From assembly GCF_003205295.1 (NCBI RefSeq), contig NZ_QJRP01000006.1, forward strand, positions 186,001-250,000: a stretch of 64,000 bases of DNA, read 5' to 3'. The stretch comes from Pseudomonas mosselii (GTDB taxonomy: Bacteria; Pseudomonadota; Gammaproteobacteria; Pseudomonadales; Pseudomonadaceae). The notes under the pieces were generated by a model. That model saw nothing but the letters and a program-made list of their open reading frames with translations. It was not told where the DNA came from and searched no databases. The translations under genes and the position numbers were made by a program. Position 1 is the stretch's first letter; each line of letters opens with the position of its first letter. This document shows, piece after piece, positions 1 to 7,599 of the stretch.

Positions 1-1686
1 TGGTCGCTGGAAGTCTGGGGCGGCGCCACCTTCGACGCCTGCGTGCGCTTCCTCAAGGAAGACCCGTGGGAGCGCCTGCGCAAGCTGCGCGCCGCATTGC
101 CCAACACCCGCCTGCAGATGCTCCTGCGCGGCCAGAACCTGCTGGGCTACCGCCACTACAGCGACGACGTGGTCAAGGCCTTCGTCGCCAAGGCGGCGGT
201 CAACGGCATCGATGTGTTCCGCATCTTCGACGCTATGAACGACGTGCGTAACCTGCGCGTGGCCATCGAGGCGGTGAAGGCCGCCGGCAAGCACGCCCAG
301 GGCACCATCGCCTACACCACCAGCCCCGTGCACACCATCGACGCCTTCGTGCAGCAGGCCAAGCAGATGGAGGCCATGGGTTGCGACTCGGTGGCGATCA
401 AGGACATGGCCGGCCTGCTGACCCCGTTCGCCACCGGCGAACTGGTCAAGGCGCTGAAGGCCGAGCAGTCGCTGCCGGTGTTCATCCACTCCCACGACAC
501 CGCCGGCCTGGCCGCGATGTGCCAGCTCAAGGCGGTGGAAAACGGTGCCGACCATATCGATACCGCGATCTCCAGCTTCGCCTGGGGCACTAGCCACCCG
601 GGCACCGAGTCGATGGTCGCCGCGCTCAAGGGCAGTGAGTTCGACACCGGCCTGGACCTGGAGCTGCTGCAGGAGATCGGCCTGTACTTCTACGCCGTGC
701 GCAAGAAGTACCACCAGTTCGAGAGCGAGTTCACCGCCGTGGACACCCGCGTGCAGGTCAACCAGGTGCCGGGCGGGATGATTTCCAACCTGGCCAACCA
801 GCTCAAGGAGCAGGGCGCGCTCAACCGCATGAACGAAGTGCTGGCGGAGATCCCGCGGGTGCGCGAGGACCTCGGCTTCCCGCCGCTGGTGACGCCGACC
901 TCGCAGATCGTCGGTACCCAGGCGTTCTTCAACGTGCTGGCCGGCGAGCGCTACAAGACCATCACCAACGAGGTGAAGCTGTACCTGCAGGGCGGTTACG
1001 GCAAGGCCCCGGGTGTGGTCAACGAGCAGCTGCGCCGCCAGGCCATCGGCAGCGAGGAAGTGATCGACGTGCGCCCGGCCGATCTGCTCAAGCCGGAGAT
1101 GGCCAAGCTGCGTGCCGATATCGGCAGCCTGGCGCACTCCGAGGAAGACGTGCTGACTTTCGCCATGTTCCCCGACATCGGCCGCAAGTTCCTCGAGGAG
1201 CGCGAAGCCGGCACCCTCAAGCCCGAAGCCCTGCTGCCGATTCCGGAAGCCGGCGCGGTGGGCTCGGTGGGCGGTGAGGGCGTGCCGACCGAGTTCGTCA
1301 TCGACGTGCACGGCGAGACCTACCGCGTCGACATTACCGGCGTGGGCGTCAAGGCCGAAGGCAAGCGCCACTTCTACCTGTCCATCGACGGCATGCCGGA
1401 AGAAGTGGTGTTCGAGCCGCTCAACGAGTTCGTCGGCGGTGGCGGCAGCAAGCGCAAGCAGGCCAGCGAACCGGGCCATGTCAGCACCAGCATGCCGGGC
1501 AACATCGTCGATGTGCTGGTCAAGGAAGGCGATGTGGTCAAGGCCGGCCAGGCAGTGCTGATCACCGAGGCGATGAAGATGGAGACCGAAGTCCAGGCGG
1601 CCATCGCCGGCAAGGTCGTGGCCATCCACGTGGCCAAGGGCGACCGGGTAACCCCGGGCGAGATCCTGATCGAGATCGAAGGCTGA
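1..1686 (+). CDS. oadA: Pyruvate carboxylase subunit B / oxaloacetate decarboxylase alpha-type, 5' end off window
   Basis: The reading frame is open from base 1, so the start lies outside the window; the visible part codes for 561 residues. It begins inside the carboxyltransferase TIM barrel (VWGGATFDAC, then the RGQN and FRIFDAMND segments, and the metal-binding HSHDTAG motif near residue 165). A PYC_OADA conserved domain follows, and a biotinyl/lipoyl domain ends the protein with the biotin attachment motif EAMKMETEV near the C-terminus. In pseudomonads this protein pairs with a separate biotin carboxylase subunit (accC-like) to make the two-subunit pyruvate carboxylase that replenishes oxaloacetate; that partner would lie upstream, out of view. 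Because the same architecture occurs in oxaloacetate decarboxylase alpha, the name rests on pseudomonad context and the absence of visible oadB/oadG genes. Confidence 0.95.
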   Translation, partial: WSLEVWGGATFDACVRFLKEDPWERLRKLRAALPNTRLQMLLRGQNLLGYRHYSDDVVKAFVAKAAVNGIDVFRIFDAMNDVRNLRVAIEAVKAAGKHAQGTIAYTTSPVHTIDAFVQQAKQMEAMGCDSVAIKDMAGLLTPFATGELVKALKAEQSLPVFIHSHDTAGLAAMCQLKAVENGADHIDTAISSFAWGTSHPGTESMVAALKGSEFDTGLDLELLQEIGLYFYAVRKKYHQFESEFTAVDTRVQVNQVPGGMISNLANQLKEQGALNRMNEVLAEIPRVREDLGFPPLVTPTSQIVGTQAFFNVLAGERYKTITNEVKLYLQGGYGKAPGVVNEQLRRQAIGSEEVIDVRPADLLKPEMAKLRADIGSLAHSEEDVLTFAMFPDIGRKFLEEREAGTLKPEALLPIPEAGAVGSVGGEGVPTEFVIDVHGETYRVDITGVGVKAEGKRHFYLSIDGMPEEVVFEPLNEFVGGGGSKRKQASEPGHVSTSMPGNIVDVLVKEGDVVKAGQAVLITEAMKMETEVQAAIAGKVVAIHVAKGDRVTPGEILIEIEG

Positions 1687-1718
1687 CAGAAGCCTTCATC
1701 TGCAAGCGGTTAACCTCT

Positions 1719-1743
1719 GGGGAGCGAATGCTCCCCTTTTTTT
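1719..1743 (+). terminator. Rho-independent terminator of oadA
   Basis: GGGGAGC (1719-1725) and GCTCCCC (1730-1736) form a 7-bp stem with a GAAT loop, followed directly by a run of seven T. It lies 33 bases after the oadA stop. Confidence 0.9.
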
Positions 1744-1757
1744 GTGCTGGGTTTCCC

Positions 1758-1833
1758 GGCCCCTTCGCGGGTAAACCCGCTCCCACAGAGTCGGCGCCCA
1801 ACCTGTGGGAGCGGGTTTACCCGCGAAGAGGCC
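1758..1833. repeat. REP pair, family A (inverted)
   Basis: Two inverted copies of the 'gggagcgggtttacccgcg' type repeat (about 30 bp each) separated by a short spacer, between the convergent ends of oadA and the GNAT operon. The sequence matches the P. putida REP type as I know it. Confidence 0.9.
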
Positions 1834-1852
1834 GGTGAGGTTTGAGCAAGAC

Positions 1853-2524
1853 TCAGCCTTGACGGCATGTCTCCAAGGTTCGCACCTGACCTTCAGGTTG
1901 CTGGTTATCCACACTCAACCAGCGCTCGAACCCTGCCGCCACTGCCGGCCATTCGCCGTCGGTAATCGAATACCACGCCGTATCCCGATTGCGATCCTTG
2001 ACCACCATGTGCTGACGGAACACGCCCTCGAAGACGAAGCCGAAGCGCTCCGCCGCGCGCTTGGAACGGGCATTGGCGTCGTTGCATTTCCATTCCAGCC
2101 GGCGGTTGCCCAGCTCGAAGCCCAGCTTGCCAAGCAGGTACACCGCCTCGGTGCCTTTCGGCGTGCGCTGCATGGCGGCGCCGAAGGCGATGTGGCCGAT
2201 CTCGAAGCGGCCCTGTTCCGGGACGATCGACATGTAGCTGAGGATGCCCTGGACCTGGCCGTTGGCACAGTCGATCACGCTGTAGAACAGCGGGTCGCGG
2301 CTGGCGGCGTTGCCTTGCAGCCAACGGTCGAAGCCGGCGCGCTCGGCAAACGGGCCGTAGGGCAGGTAGTCCCACAGCACCGGGTCCGAGCCCGGCCCTT
2401 GCAGTACTTCCCAGAGGTCGTCGCCATGGCGCGCCGGGTCGAGCTTTTCCAGGCGGATGAAGCGGCCTTCGATAGGGTCGGCCTTGGGTGTGCCGGCGGG
2501 CTTCCAGCTCAATGCGTCGTTCAT
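1853..2524 (-). CDS. GNAT N-acetyltransferase, RimJ/RimL-like (COG1670 type)
   Basis: The 223-residue product has the layout of RimJ/RimL-type GNAT proteins: an N-terminal segment GRFIRLEKLDPARHGDDLW, a central EIGHIAFGAAMQRTPKGTEA region where acetyl-CoA is bound, and the late motif WKCNDANARSKRAAERFGF. Such enzymes acetylate amines or N-termini; the substrate cannot be told from sequence. I start at the ATG at 2524 because the longer frame runs back into the neighbouring gene. It is the last gene of a three-gene minus-strand run, 7 bases after the second GNAT gene and downstream of a PaiB-like gene, which suggests an amine or polyamine substrate (inference). A perfect DnaA-box 9-mer lies in its 3' part at 1905-1913. 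Confidence 0.85.
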   Translation of the reverse strand: MNDALSWKPAGTPKADPIEGRFIRLEKLDPARHGDDLWEVLQGPGSDPVLWDYLPYGPFAERAGFDRWLQGNAASRDPLFYSVIDCANGQVQGILSYMSIVPEQGRFEIGHIAFGAAMQRTPKGTEAVYLLGKLGFELGNRRLEWKCNDANARSKRAAERFGFVFEGVFRQHMVVKDRNRDTAWYSITDGEWPAVAAGFERWLSVDNQQPEGQVRTLETCRQG

Positions 2525-2531
2525 GTTCGGC

Positions 2532-2978
2532 CTACAGTGCTTTGCGAAATTGAATGAAGCCCGGCCGCTCGGCGACCTGCTCGTACAGGCTGATGGCGGT
2601 GGCGTTGGTCTCATGGGTCAGCCAGTGCACCTTGATGCAGCCGGCGGTCCTGGCTGTGGCGTACACATGTTCGATCAACTGGCGGCCTATGCCCAGGCCA
2701 CGCGTCTCGCTGTCCACGTAGAGGTCCTGCAGGTAGCAGGAGTTCTCGATGCTCCAGTTGGAACGATGGTAGATGTAGTTGACCATTCCCACTGCCTTGC
2801 CATCGACCCAGGCCAGGGTCGAGTGGGTGGGCTCGTTGGAATCGAGCAGACGCTGCCAGGTGCTGAGGCTGACGTCCTCGGCCAGTTCGGTCTGGTAGAA
2901 GCGCAGGTAGGCCTGCCACAAGGGCAGCCACGCGGCGTGGTCGCTGGCGTCCACCGGACGCAGGGTGACATGGGTCAT
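2532..2978 (-). CDS. GNAT N-acetyltransferase, diamine/thialysine acetyltransferase-like
   Basis: The 148-residue protein is a compact single-domain GNAT. The acetyl-CoA pyrophosphate loop is visible as ETRGLGIGRQLIEHVY (Q/R-x-x-G-x-G/A pattern, about residues 92-107), preceded by the beta-4 strand YLQDLYVD and followed by HWLTHETNATAISLYE. The arrangement LQDLYV...RGLGIG...NATAI resembles the spermidine/spermine and thialysine acetyltransferase branch, but exact substrate is not proven. It lies 11 bases downstream of the PaiB-like gene and 7 bases upstream of a second GNAT gene, so all three are probably co-transcribed. With paiB next door the pair recalls the paiAB polyamine-acetylation locus of Bacillus (established for that organism, inference here). 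Confidence 0.85.
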   Translation of the reverse strand: MTHVTLRPVDASDHAAWLPLWQAYLRFYQTELAEDVSLSTWQRLLDSNEPTHSTLAWVDGKAVGMVNYIYHRSNWSIENSCYLQDLYVDSETRGLGIGRQLIEHVYATARTAGCIKVHWLTHETNATAISLYEQVAERPGFIQFRKAL

Positions 2979-2989
2979 GGGCTTTTCCT

Positions 2990-3619
2990 TCAGAGCTGGC
3001 GCATGTGCGCCGCGAGTTGGTTGTCCAGATGGTCACTGCTGGCGCCGAGGCCTTCGCGCACGCCGGCAATGTCCTGCGCCGAACGGTTCTGGCTCAACTT
3101 GCGCGCACCTTGCAGGCGGCTGATGGGCAGGCGGATGCCAACGATGGCACGGAGCATGCCGTCGAGGTAGTCGCTTGGGGCGTCAGACACTTTCCAGGGC
3201 TCGTCGCGGTGTTGTTCATGGCGTTCGGTGAGGCGAGTGACGATGTCCAGCAACGACTGGGCGTTGTGGATAACTTCCACCGAGCCGTAGGCATGGACGG
3301 CCAGGTAGTTCCAGGTCGGCACCACCTTGGGGTTGTCCGCCTTGCTCGGGTAGTAGCTCGGGCTGACGTAGGCATCGGCACCGGGAAATACCAGCAGCGC
3401 CTCGCCACCTTGCTCCAGGTCCTGCCACTGGCGGTTGGCGCGTGCCAGGTGGGCGTAGACCGTGCCGAACTCGCCTTCGCCGGTCTCGACCAGTACGGGC
3501 AGGTGGGTGGCCAGCAGACCCTGTTCACCCTGGCTGACCAGCAGCGCCAGCCGGGTGTGCAGCATGTGCCGGTGCAGACGGTCGAGGTCGTGTTCCTGGT
3601 GGGGCTTGTTGTTGTACAT
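2990..3619 (-). CDS. PaiB-like FMN-binding split-barrel protein
   Basis: The 209-residue product matches the PaiB family in length and signature: LLATHLPVLVETGEGEFGTVYAHLARAN, then ALLVFPGADAYVSPSYY and VPTWNYLAVHAYGSVEVI, which are the conserved segments of the FMN-binding split barrel. PaiB of Bacillus subtilis is encoded with the polyamine acetyltransferase PaiA and acts as a negative regulator; biochemical roles elsewhere are less clear. The start is the ATG at 3619, giving MYNNKP; the longer frame overlaps the regulator gene on the other strand. It heads a three-gene operon with two GNAT genes and is transcribed divergently from a MocR-type regulator whose start is 90 bases away. That regulator is the obvious candidate to control it. 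Confidence 0.88.
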   Translation of the reverse strand: MYNNKPHQEHDLDRLHRHMLHTRLALLVSQGEQGLLATHLPVLVETGEGEFGTVYAHLARANRQWQDLEQGGEALLVFPGADAYVSPSYYPSKADNPKVVPTWNYLAVHAYGSVEVIHNAQSLLDIVTRLTERHEQHRDEPWKVSDAPSDYLDGMLRAIVGIRLPISRLQGARKLSQNRSAQDIAGVREGLGASSDHLDNQLAAHMRQL

Positions 3620-3662
3620 GCTGGATGTCCTTGTTGAATAGCTCCATGCTAGGCAGGCTATT

Positions 3663-3679
3663 GGCTCCGGGTAAGAGCC
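3663..3679. promoter_or_regulatory. Small inverted repeat in the paiB-like/mocR divergent promoter region
   Basis: GGCTC (3663-3667) and GAGCC (3675-3679) form a 5-bp inverted repeat in the 90-base intergenic region. It could be an operator for the MocR protein; the match is short and could be chance. Confidence 0.25.
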
Positions 3680-3709
3680 ATTCACGGCTGTTTTCATAGG
3701 TCCAATGCC

Positions 3710-5236
3710 ATGAGCGAACATTGTCATCCTCTGCCTTTCGACCCCACGGGTATCGTCCTTGACCGCCGCCGCGGGCTGAGTCAGCAGCTCTACCATGCCT
3801 TGCGCGTCAGGGTTCTGGATGGGCGCCTGGGCAGCGGTACGCGGTTACCGGCCACCCGCGATCTGGCGGCTATGCTGACGCTGTCGCGCAACAGCGTGGT
3901 GCGGGCCTATGACCAGCTGTATGCCGAAGGCTTCATCGAGAGTCGGGTTGGCGATGGCACTTATGTGAGCCAGCTACCGAAACTATCCACACAATTATCA
4001 ACAGGGTTATCCCTGGGTTTATCAACAGACTTATCCACATTTCGTGGTGCAGATACTGAGGATTTATCCAGCCAGGCGGTCATCAGCGAGCCCCTGCAGC
4101 GTCTGAAAAATCATCATCTGCCGCTGCCCAGGGGTGGTACGCCCAAGGCTTTTCGCGTGGGAATGCCGGCGTGCGACCTGTTCCCGTTCGAGGTGTGGGC
4201 CAAGCTGCAAGCGGGTTTCTGGCGAAATCCCGACCCGGCGATGTTGGGTTATGGCGACCCGGCGGGTGAGTGGCAACTGCGCGAGCTGATTGCCACCTAC
4301 CTGCGACGTTCACGGGGGCTGTCCTGCACGGCTGAACAAATTGTGATCACCAGTGGCGCGCAGGAGGCCATCAGCCTTTGTGCACAGCTGCTGCTGCAGC
4401 CTGGCGATGGCGTGGCTGTGGAAAACCCGGGGTACCGTGCTGCCGGGCATGCCTTCGCGATGGCTGGGGCAACGCTCAGGGGCGTGTCGGTGGATGCCGA
4501 GGGCATGGACTGCGCGAGGCTGGCCGAGATGCCCGAGTGCCGGCTGGCCTACGTGACGCCTGCCCACCAGTACCCCACGGGCGTCACCATGAGCCTGGCC
4601 CGTCGCCTGTCGCTGCTGGCCTGGGCCGAGCGCCAGGATGGCTGGATCATAGAGGACGACTACGACGGCGAGTACCGTTACAGCGGTGCGCCGCTGGCGC
4701 CATTGGCCGCGCTGGACCGTCAAGGACGCGTGTTGTACGTGGGGACCTTCGGCAAGATCGCCTTTCCGGCCCTGCGCCTGGGATACCTGGTGCTCCCTGG
4801 GCGCCTGGTGCAGGCGTTCAGCCGATGTCGGGCGCTGGCGGTGCGCCATTCGGAGGTCGGCACACAGTGCGTGATGGCGCAGTTCATGGGCCAGGGGCAT
4901 TTCCAGCGGCATATCCGCCGCATGCGCCGTGCTGCGCTGGCGCGGCGCAATGTGCTCCAGGCTGGCTGGCCGCAGGATGTGCCGGGGCTGGGGGCCATGC
5001 AGGTAGTGGCGGCGGGGCTGCATGTGAAGGTGGATGTGGATAACTTCGCGCGGGAACAGGAGCTGGTGGCTCGGGCGGAAGCGGTGGGGGTGGAGCTCAA
5101 TCCGCTGAGCAGCTACTGGCTGGAGGACAGCGAGGAGCCTGTGGATAAAAGGGCAGGGCTGGTGCTGGGGTTCGCGGCGGTGCCGGAGGCGCAGATCGCC
5201 GATGCGTTGATGCGTCTGCGCAAGGCCTGGAGGTAG
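3710..5236 (+). CDS. MocR/PdxR-type GntR regulator with aminotransferase domain
   Basis: The 508-residue protein has an N-terminal GntR winged helix (about residues 20-87; LYHALRVRVLDGRLGSGTRLPATRDLA, SRNSVVRAYDQLYAEGFIE, GDGTYV). A linker follows, then a fold-type I aminotransferase domain from about residue 135. PLP-site residues are visible in ITSGAQEA, NPGYR, TPAHQYPTG, DDYDGEYRY and the lysine-bearing GTFGKIAFP. MocR proteins sense PLP or amino-acid/amine ligands and usually regulate a divergent gene, here the PaiB-like operon. The linker is odd. Residues about 90-112 read as an LST-x repeat encoded by a 12-bp tandem array whose units resemble DnaA boxes. Two further perfect copies of the 9-mer occur near the 3' end of the gene (5035-5043 and 5140-5148). 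Confidence 0.92.
   Translation: MSEHCHPLPFDPTGIVLDRRRGLSQQLYHALRVRVLDGRLGSGTRLPATRDLAAMLTLSRNSVVRAYDQLYAEGFIESRVGDGTYVSQLPKLSTQLSTGLSLGLSTDLSTFRGADTEDLSSQAVISEPLQRLKNHHLPLPRGGTPKAFRVGMPACDLFPFEVWAKLQAGFWRNPDPAMLGYGDPAGEWQLRELIATYLRRSRGLSCTAEQIVITSGAQEAISLCAQLLLQPGDGVAVENPGYRAAGHAFAMAGATLRGVSVDAEGMDCARLAEMPECRLAYVTPAHQYPTGVTMSLARRLSLLAWAERQDGWIIEDDYDGEYRYSGAPLAPLAALDRQGRVLYVGTFGKIAFPALRLGYLVLPGRLVQAFSRCRALAVRHSEVGTQCVMAQFMGQGHFQRHIRRMRRAALARRNVLQAGWPQDVPGLGAMQVVAAGLHVKVDVDNFAREQELVARAEAVGVELNPLSSYWLEDSEEPVDKRAGLVLGFAAVPEAQIADALMRLRKAWR
3983..4072. repeat. 12-bp tandem array of DnaA-box-like 9-mers inside the MocR gene
   Basis: Nine-base units begin at 3983 (CTATCCACA), 3995 (TTATCAACA), 4007 (TTATCCCTG), 4019 (TTATCAACA) and 4031 (TTATCCACA), exactly 12 bases apart. 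A sixth, TTATCCAGC, begins at 4064. TTATCCACA is the consensus DnaA box. The array encodes the LSTQ-LSTG-LSLG-LSTD-LSTF linker. Whether DnaA binds is not known. Confidence 0.85.
5035..5043 (-). promoter_or_regulatory. Perfect DnaA-box 9-mer
   Basis: TGTGGATAA, the reverse complement of TTATCCACA, in the 3' part of the MocR gene. An isolated 9-mer; function is untested. Confidence 0.4.
5140..5148 (-). promoter_or_regulatory. Perfect DnaA-box 9-mer
   Basis: TGTGGATAA again, about 105 bases after the previous copy and in the same orientation. Confidence 0.4.
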
Positions 5237-5264
5237 GCATCGCGGGCAAGCCCGCTCCCACGCA
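5237..5264. repeat. Single REP-like unit, family A variant
   Basis: One copy of the 'atcgcgggcaagcccgctccca' type repeat immediately after the MocR stop; no inverted partner is visible, unlike the other loci. It lies between convergent genes. Confidence 0.75.
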
Positions 5265-5325
5265 GACTTGGGTGGTCCTTGTGGGGGGGGGGCGGTTCGC
5301 CGCTGCGACTTGCCCAGCGATGAGG

Positions 5326-6429
5326 TCAGGTTCCCGACTTGATCTTGGTCCAGGCCCGGGTTCGCGCCCGCTCGGCATCCCGCGGCAACGGCTTGAGGGT
5401 ATACAGCTTGGCCATCGCCTCCGCCGTAGGGTACAGGTTCGGGTTGTTGCGGATCGTCGGGCTGACCTTGTCGTTCGCATCCTTGTTCGGGTTCGGATAG
5501 CCGACGAAATCGCTGATCGGCGCGATCACCTCAGGCCGCAGCAGGTAGTTGATGAAGGCATGGGCATCCTCCGGGTTGGCCGCGTTCTTCGGGATCGCCA
5601 GCATGTCGAACCAGATCGGCGCCCCTTCCTTGGGCAGACGCATGTCCACCACCACACCGTTCTTCGCCTCGCGGGCGCGGTTGGCGGCCTGGGAGAAGCT
5701 GCCCGAATAACCCACCGCCACGCAGATGTCGCCGTTGGCGATGTCGGCCATGTATTTGGAGGAGTGGAAGTAGGTGACGTGCGGGCGGATCTTCAGCAGC
5801 AGCTCCTGGGCTTTCTGGTAGTCGGCCGGCTTGCCGCTGTTGGGGTCCAGGCCCAGGTACGACAGGGCCAGTGGCAGGATCTCCGACGGTGAGTCGAGCA
5901 ACGCCACGCCGCACTGTTTGAGCTTGGCGATGTTCTCGGGCTTGAAGATCAGGTCCCAGCTATCCACCGGAGCGTTGTCGCCGAGCACGGCCTTGACCTT
6001 GTCCGGGTTGAAGCCGATCAGCACGGTGCCGTACATGTAGGGCACGGCGAACTTGTTGCCAGGGTCGTTGGCCTCGATCAGCTTCATCAGTGCCGGGTCC
6101 AGGTGCTGCCAGTTGGGCAGCTTGGCGCGATCGAGCGGCTGGAATACGCCGGCCTCGATCTGCTTGGCGAGGAACACGTTGGACGGTACCACCACGTCGT
6201 AGCCGGAATTGCCGGTCAGCAGCTTGGCCTCCAGCGCCTCGTTGGTGTCGAAGATGTCGTAGACCAGCTTCACCCCGCTGTCCTTCTGGAAGTCGGCAAG
6301 GGTCTGCGGGGTGATGTAGTCGAACCAGTTGTAGACCCGCAGGGTGCGCTGGTCGGCGTGGGCCTGGAGCGCGCCGGCGAGCAGGCCGGCGGTGATGAGC
6401 GAGGCGAGCAGACGCTTGAGTCGGACCAT
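5326..6429 (-). CDS. Periplasmic polyamine-binding protein (PotF/SpuD family)
   Basis: The 367-residue product starts with a signal peptide ([20 protein letters not shown], cleavage near AHA-DQ). Next comes the typical [18 protein letters not shown] segment of the PotD/PotF family, including the tryptophan of the ligand pocket. Later family segments are [24 protein letters not shown] and [15 protein letters not shown]. The length equals that of SpuD/SpuE/PotF. These proteins capture putrescine, spermidine or acetylated polyamines for an ABC importer; no permease or ATPase is encoded beside it, so it must share one or act as a sensor or scavenger. Its ATG lies 2 bases after the stop of the acetylpolyamine amidohydrolase gene, so the two are one operon. 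This points to acetylpolyamine uptake followed by deacetylation. Confidence 0.92.
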   Translation of the reverse strand: MVRLKRLLASLITAGLLAGALQAHADQRTLRVYNWFDYITPQTLADFQKDSGVKLVYDIFDTNEALEAKLLTGNSGYDVVVPSNVFLAKQIEAGVFQPLDRAKLPNWQHLDPALMKLIEANDPGNKFAVPYMYGTVLIGFNPDKVKAVLGDNAPVDSWDLIFKPENIAKLKQCGVALLDSPSEILPLALSYLGLDPNSGKPADYQKAQELLLKIRPHVTYFHSSKYMADIANGDICVAVGYSGSFSQAANRAREAKNGVVVDMRLPKEGAPIWFDMLAIPKNAANPEDAHAFINYLLRPEVIAPISDFVGYPNPNKDANDKVSPTIRNNPNLYPTAEAMAKLYTLKPLPRDAERARTRAWTKIKSGT

Positions 6430-6431
6430 GT

Positions 6432-7472
6432 TCAGGCTCCTGGCTGGGCGCGCTGGAAGCCATCCAGCACATTGACCGCGTTGATGCCGATTTCCTCCAC
6501 AGCGTAGCCGCCCTCCATCACGAACAAGGTCGGCTTGCCCAGCAGGGCGATGCGCTTGCCCATCTCCAGGTAGTCTGGGCTGTCGAGCTTGAACTGGGAG
6601 ATCGGATCGTCCTTGAAGGTGTCCACGCCGAGGGATATCACCAGCACGTCGGCGTCGTAGGCGGCGATGCGCTGGCAGGCGGCTTCCAGTGCCGCGCTCC
6701 AGGCCGTCCAGTCACTGCCGGCGGGCAGTGGGTAATTGATGTTGCAACCTTCGCCCGCGCCTTCGCCGACCTCGTCTGCATAACCCAGGAAGAACGGGAA
6801 CTCGTCCTGCGGGTCGCCGTGGATCGAGGCAAAGAACACATCGTTGCGGGTGTAGAAGATGTCCTGGGTGCCGTTGCCATGGTGGTAATCGACATCGAGG
6901 ATGGCCACCTTGCGCCGGCCCTGGTCGAGGAAAGCCTGGGCGGCGATGGCGGCGTTGTTCAGGTAGCAGTAGCCGCCCATCACCTCGGCGGCGGCGTGGT
7001 GCCCCGGCGGGCGGCACAGGGCGAAGGCCGCGTGGGCGCCTTGCTGGATCGCGGCCTGGGCGGTCAGGGCCACTTGCGCTGCGCTGTAGGCAGCCTGCCA
7101 CGTGCCGGCGGTGATTGGTGCACCGGCGTCGAAGCTGTAGTAGCCGAGTTCACCGTGCAGGCCGGTAGGCTTGACCTGGCGCAGGGTGCGCGCTGGCCAG
7201 GTGAAGGGCAGCAGGTCGCCGTCGTGACCTAGCGCGGCCCAGCGGGCCCAGGCGCCTTCGAAGAAGGTCAGGTAGGCGTCGCTGTGGATGCGTTGCAGCG
7301 GGCCGCGACCGAAATCGGTGGGGCCTTGCACGGGGCCGAGGTTGCGTTTTTGCACCTGTTCCAGGACGTGGTCGGCGCGGGAAGGCATTTCGAAGCAGGG
7401 CATCAGCTGGCCGTCGATCAGCTCGCAGCGGCCATGGTGCAGGCGGTGGTCATCGGAATAGATCGTCAGCAC
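6432..7472 (-). CDS. aphA: Acetylpolyamine amidohydrolase (histone-deacetylase superfamily)
   Basis: The protein has 346 residues if it starts at the GTG at 7472, which is preceded by GGAG. All catalytic elements of class II deacetylase-like enzymes are present at the spacing I recall for P. aeruginosa AphA: His158-His159 in RPPGHHA, zinc ligands Asp195 and His197 in DVDYHHGNG, Asp284 in SLGVDTF, and Tyr323 in MEGGYAV. The enzyme removes the acetyl group from N-acetylputrescine or N-acetylcadaverine, returning free polyamine for catabolism. It is the first gene of a two-gene operon with a polyamine-binding protein. The AraC-type regulator gene upstream (same strand, 127 bases away) may control it. 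AphA is preferred to AphB because of the neighbouring binding-protein gene, an arrangement I recall from PA1409-PA1410. Confidence 0.92.
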   Translation of the reverse strand: MLTIYSDDHRLHHGRCELIDGQLMPCFEMPSRADHVLEQVQKRNLGPVQGPTDFGRGPLQRIHSDAYLTFFEGAWARWAALGHDGDLLPFTWPARTLRQVKPTGLHGELGYYSFDAGAPITAGTWQAAYSAAQVALTAQAAIQQGAHAAFALCRPPGHHAAAEVMGGYCYLNNAAIAAQAFLDQGRRKVAILDVDYHHGNGTQDIFYTRNDVFFASIHGDPQDEFPFFLGYADEVGEGAGEGCNINYPLPAGSDWTAWSAALEAACQRIAAYDADVLVISLGVDTFKDDPISQFKLDSPDYLEMGKRIALLGKPTLFVMEGGYAVEEIGINAVNVLDGFQRAQPGA

Positions 7473-7599
7473 GTGTTGTTCTCCGTTTATGACTGGCGTG
7501 GGCCGATTGTGCTGGCTGGCCTGATGTAGGGAGAACGGCATGAATGGCCAAAAGGGGATAGATGTGGCCATCACCTGTGCTGGCCCTATCGCGGGGCGG

